Assembly: GCA_007133995.1 (NCBI GenBank)
Contig: SLLP01000258.1
Location: forward strand, 1 to 7,725
Direction of reading: 5' to 3'
DNA from: Balneolales bacterium
Lineage (GTDB): Bacteria > Bacteroidota > Rhodothermia > Balneolales > Natronogracilivirgulaceae
Length of the DNA stretch: 7,725 nt
A model generated the notes under the pieces. That model ran no database searches, had not been told where the DNA came from, and worked only from the letters and a program-made list of their open reading frames with translations. This document shows, one piece after another, positions 5,567 through 7,725 of this stretch (its first letter is position 1; each line of letters opens with the position of its first letter). The position numbers were made by a program, and so were the translations under genes.

Positions 5567-6313
5567 ATGAATCGAAGAGATTACCTGAGATCCACACTTG
5601 GCGGATTTGCTCTGTTGGGAACGTATGGCATGAGTCAGTCACTTGCCGAAGCCGCATCTGCCGGATCCGTTGCCGGAATGACAACATCACTCGGTGCCGG
5701 GCCGGAACAGTACAAACTTCCACAACTGGCCTATTCTTACGATGATCTTGAACCCTATATCGACGCTCAAACCATGGAGCTGCATCACAGCATCCATCAC
5801 CAGGGATACGTCAATGGCCTGAATAATGCCCTGGAAAAACTGACCGAAGCCAGGGATAGAAATGATTTTGCATTGATCAAGCACTGGTCCAAGGAAGTAG
5901 GATTTCATGGGGCCGGACATTTCCTCCATGAAGTCTTCTGGGATGTTATGAGTCCGGATGGCGGCGGCGAGCCCGGGGATGCTGCTCTTCGCCGGGCCAT
6001 AAACGCTTCCTTCGGCAACTTCGATAAATTCAAGGCTCACTATATTGCAGCATCAGGTGCAGTAGAAGGAAGCGGCTGGGGTATTCTCGCATGGGAGCCG
6101 ACCGGTGACCGGCTGGTGGTCTTCCAGGCGGAAAAGCATCAGAACCTGTCTCCCATGGTCACGATACCGCTGCTGCCGATCGATGTCTGGGAGCACGCCT
6201 ACTATCTCAGGTATCAGAACCGCCGCGGCGATTACGTCCGGGCCTTTATGAACGTGGTCAACTGGGATGCCGTGGCTCGGCGCTATCACGAGGCGCGCCG
6301 AATTCTTGGATGA
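5567..6313 (+). CDS. Mn-type superoxide dismutase with Tat export signal
   Basis: This enzyme converts superoxide to oxygen and hydrogen peroxide. The first about 35 residues (N-R-R-D-Y-L at 2-7, hydrophobic TLGGFALLGTYGM, then SLAEAASA) look like a twin-arginine signal peptide, so the folded metalloenzyme would act in the periplasm. The dismutase domain (about 49-245) has metal ligands H73, H121, D206 and H210 in ELHHSIHHQGYVNG, HFLHEVFWD and IDVWEHAYY, plus second-sphere H77 and Y81. Gly117, four residues before ligand H121, and Q192 (HQNLSP) correspond to the Mn-enzyme pattern (Gly77/Gln146 in E. coli SodA) rather than the iron one, although cambialistic use is possible. The ATG has no Shine-Dalgarno. 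Two weak promoter-like matches lie upstream: TTGG with GAAATTTG (5490-5497), and TTG with TAAAATTG just before the ATG. The latter would give an almost leaderless mRNA. A strong terminator follows. Confidence 0.95.
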   Translation: MNRRDYLRSTLGGFALLGTYGMSQSLAEAASAGSVAGMTTSLGAGPEQYKLPQLAYSYDDLEPYIDAQTMELHHSIHHQGYVNGLNNALEKLTEARDRNDFALIKHWSKEVGFHGAGHFLHEVFWDVMSPDGGGEPGDAALRRAINASFGNFDKFKAHYIAASGAVEGSGWGILAWEPTGDRLVVFQAEKHQNLSPMVTIPLLPIDVWEHAYYLRYQNRRGDYVRAFMNVVNWDAVARRYHEARRILG

Positions 6314-6366
6314 TGCCACATTGACTTGACAGACTCTATTTTTTTTACGTTATTAATAATAACCCT

Positions 6367-6395
6367 AAACAAAACGTAAGGAAAAACGGCCTTAC
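6367..6395 (-). terminator. Terminator of the monooxygenase gene
   Basis: On the minus strand GTAAGG (6395-6390) pairs perfectly with CCTTAC (6381-6376) across an 8-nt loop, followed by the T-rich GTTTTGTTT (6375-6367). It lies about 110 nt past the monooxygenase stop. It is moderately strong because the stem is only six pairs and the T run is interrupted by G. Confidence 0.5.
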
Positions 6396-6406
6396 TACTT
6401 GCATTT

Positions 6407-6439
6407 GCCCGCCATCTCCGGATGAGCGGGCTTTTTTTT
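6407..6439 (+). terminator. Strong terminator of the superoxide dismutase gene
   Basis: GCCCGC (6407-6412) pairs with GCGGGC (6426-6431) and CATC (6413-6416) with GATG (6421-6424), leaving one bulged A and a C(TCCG)G loop, which is an especially stable UNCG tetraloop. Eight T follow (6432-6439). It lies about 95 nt after the dismutase stop and beyond the minus-strand terminator, so the two convergent transcripts would overlap at their 3' ends. Confidence 0.85.
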
Positions 6440-6504
6440 GTCAGGGGCATCGCATGGACTTTAGAAAAAACATGGAATTGGCATAAGTCAAATAAACGGC
6501 TCGG

Positions 6505-7725
6505 CTACAGATTTTGCATGGTGAAGCGGCGGCGCAGCGAATGTCGCAGCGGCGATGCGAGAAGCAGTTTGACCAGCTGGTTTCTTAGCCGGTATACAGG
6601 GTTGCGGTTTGCCAACTTCATGTTGAATTCAGCACGCCGAATTACCTTTACCGCCCGATTACGTGCCTGCCGGTTATACATTCGAGCGGCATCACCCGGA
6701 GATTTCCCTTTTTTCAATACGGAAAGAATGAGATTGACTGCTTGCGCTGCGTTGATCCATCCCAGGTTCATACCCTGACCGCCTATCGGACTCACAACAT
6801 GAGCCGAGTCGCCAGCCAGTACCACCCCGCCTCGCCAAAAGGTTTCTGCCAAATACCGCTCTACACCAAATTCGGAAAACATGGAGCAATCTGACGCATC
6901 AGGGGCCATTCCGCAACGCTGTCCTATCTGCTCCGTAAAGGAACCGGTATTATGAACCGGATTCACTTTATCCTGTTGAATCACCCATCTTCGGATCCCC
7001 TCCGGCAGAGGAAAACACTCTACAAGGCCCTGCCGGCTCAGAAAGATCACCGCATTGGAGCCGTAGCCTGTATTGTCTGTAAAGTCCCCCATGGCGTAGC
7101 GGCTCGCATAGGGCCGGCCATGATACGGAATTCCGGCCAGTTGCCGGATGGCGCTCTTCTTGCCGTCGCAACCCATCACCATTTTTGATTGCAGAATGTG
7201 CGTTACCATGCCTGTTCTGCTGTCCTTGTCATAACGGGTTCCGGTTGTTTGAGCAAGAGTTGAATCGGTATTGCGGCTTGTTTTTTGATTTAGGAATGAT
7301 CCGTAATCCACATGGGGGCCTGCCGAAGAAGAAACGTGGGCATCCTGGGCGCCCATGTTTTTCTTGATCTGAACTTCGTACAAGTCACCTTCCGTCAGGC
7401 CGGTAACGTTTGTATCCCAATGAAGTATACCGAGCTTGAGCGCATTCAGCTCCTCAATAAAAATCGATTCGGTGATCCACTGGGGAACGGTCAGGATATA
7501 ATCGAACAGGGTGTCGGCCGATTGAAAGTCCAGTGTGCCGAGACGGTCTCCATGCTGTGAACAGGCCAGTCCACGCCGGATCATTTTACTCCTGGCCAGA
7601 AAGGTGTCAAGAAGTCCGGCGCCGGCGAGCAGTTCGAGTGAAGGGGGATGAATACCGATGGACTTGGAGGGTCTCGTCGGCCCGCTGTTCTTTTCCAACA
7701 CCATTACCTTCAGACCCGATTTGTG
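6505..7725 (-). CDS. FAD-dependent monooxygenase, PHBH/UbiH fold (partial)
   Basis: This flavoprotein hydroxylase would insert one oxygen atom into an aromatic or quinone-like substrate using NAD(P)H. The reading frame continues through the right edge (HKSGLKV precedes the first Met at 7704). So the GxGxxG FAD-binding strand lies outside the window and the Met at 7704 is internal: KVMVLEKN is the end of the second beta strand, with Glu binding the FAD ribose. Counting from that Met, GIHPPSLELL (17-26) is the conserved early helix, MVMGCDGKKSAIR (175-187) is the DG motif, and VVLAGDSAHVVSPIGGQGMNLG (294-315) is the GD motif contacting FAD. The basic helical tail ends RRRFTMQNL. About 50 residues (115-165, Ser/Thr/Gly-rich) interrupt the strand before the DG motif and look like an insertion. 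The substrate cannot be assigned. Similar enzymes occur in quinone, polyketide and pigment pathways. Confidence 0.88.
   Translation of the reverse strand, partial: HKSGLKVMVLEKNSGPTRPSKSIGIHPPSLELLAGAGLLDTFLARSKMIRRGLACSQHGDRLGTLDFQSADTLFDYILTVPQWITESIFIEELNALKLGILHWDTNVTGLTEGDLYEVQIKKNMGAQDAHVSSSAGPHVDYGSFLNQKTSRNTDSTLAQTTGTRYDKDSRTGMVTHILQSKMVMGCDGKKSAIRQLAGIPYHGRPYASRYAMGDFTDNTGYGSNAVIFLSRQGLVECFPLPEGIRRWVIQQDKVNPVHNTGSFTEQIGQRCGMAPDASDCSMFSEFGVERYLAETFWRGGVVLAGDSAHVVSPIGGQGMNLGWINAAQAVNLILSVLKKGKSPGDAARMYNRQARNRAVKVIRRAEFNMKLANRNPVYRLRNQLVKLLLASPLRHSLRRRFTMQNL

Noticed and set aside
6326..6363. TTGACA followed by an AT-rich palindrome (GTTATT/AATAAC) and T8 considered as a promoter or terminator
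   Set aside because: No gene follows on the plus strand and no good -10 hexamer sits at 17 nt. The palindrome comes after the T run, not before it, and is followed by A rather than T on the minus strand.
6422..6778. Plus-strand 118-residue frame at the right of the dismutase gene
   Set aside because: It begins inside the dismutase terminator and runs antisense to the conserved C-terminus of the monooxygenase.

Overview
The window looks like chromosomal DNA from the Bacteroidota/Balneolota-Rhodothermota side of bacteria. The evidence is the gene order rplM-rpsI-rpsB-tsf-pyrH, near-absence of Shine-Dalgarno sequences in front of most genes, a promoter of the TTTG / TAnnTTTG type in front of rplM, and an S2 protein with a long acidic/basic tail. 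A genus cannot be named from sequence alone. Nothing points to a phage, plasmid, insertion sequence or CRISPR array.

Layout. Positions 1-130 are a gene-free tail downstream of pyrH, with a 19-bp degenerate tandem repeat and a likely minus-strand terminator. Positions 131-3795 hold a minus-strand translation operon read right to left: rplM (L13), rpsI (S9), rpsB (S2), tsf (EF-Ts) and pyrH (UMP kinase). rplM and rpsI are 2 nt apart. rpsB has a 134-nt leader. A strong intrinsic terminator sits between tsf and pyrH, only 27 nt from the pyrH start codon. Positions 3796-4250 are a 455-bp divergent intergenic region. It carries the rplM promoter, a strong plus-strand terminator with no recognised gene in front of it, a tiny phenylalanine-rich reading frame, and a possible promoter for the next gene.

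Positions 4251-5462 (+) encode a secreted beta-lactamase-fold serine hydrolase. Positions 5567-6313 (+) encode a manganese-type superoxide dismutase with a twin-arginine export signal. Positions 6314-6504 are a convergent intergenic region with two interlocked terminators, one per strand. From 6505 to the right edge, on the minus strand, lies a flavin-dependent monooxygenase of the PHBH/UbiH fold, cut at its N-terminus by the window end.

Functionally, the left half is core translation plus pyrimidine nucleotide supply. The right half is three unrelated accessory or envelope enzymes. No clear new multi-gene system is visible. The best leads are regulatory: the tsf/pyrH terminator, the orphan terminator with its Phe-rich mini-ORF, and the overlapping convergent terminators.
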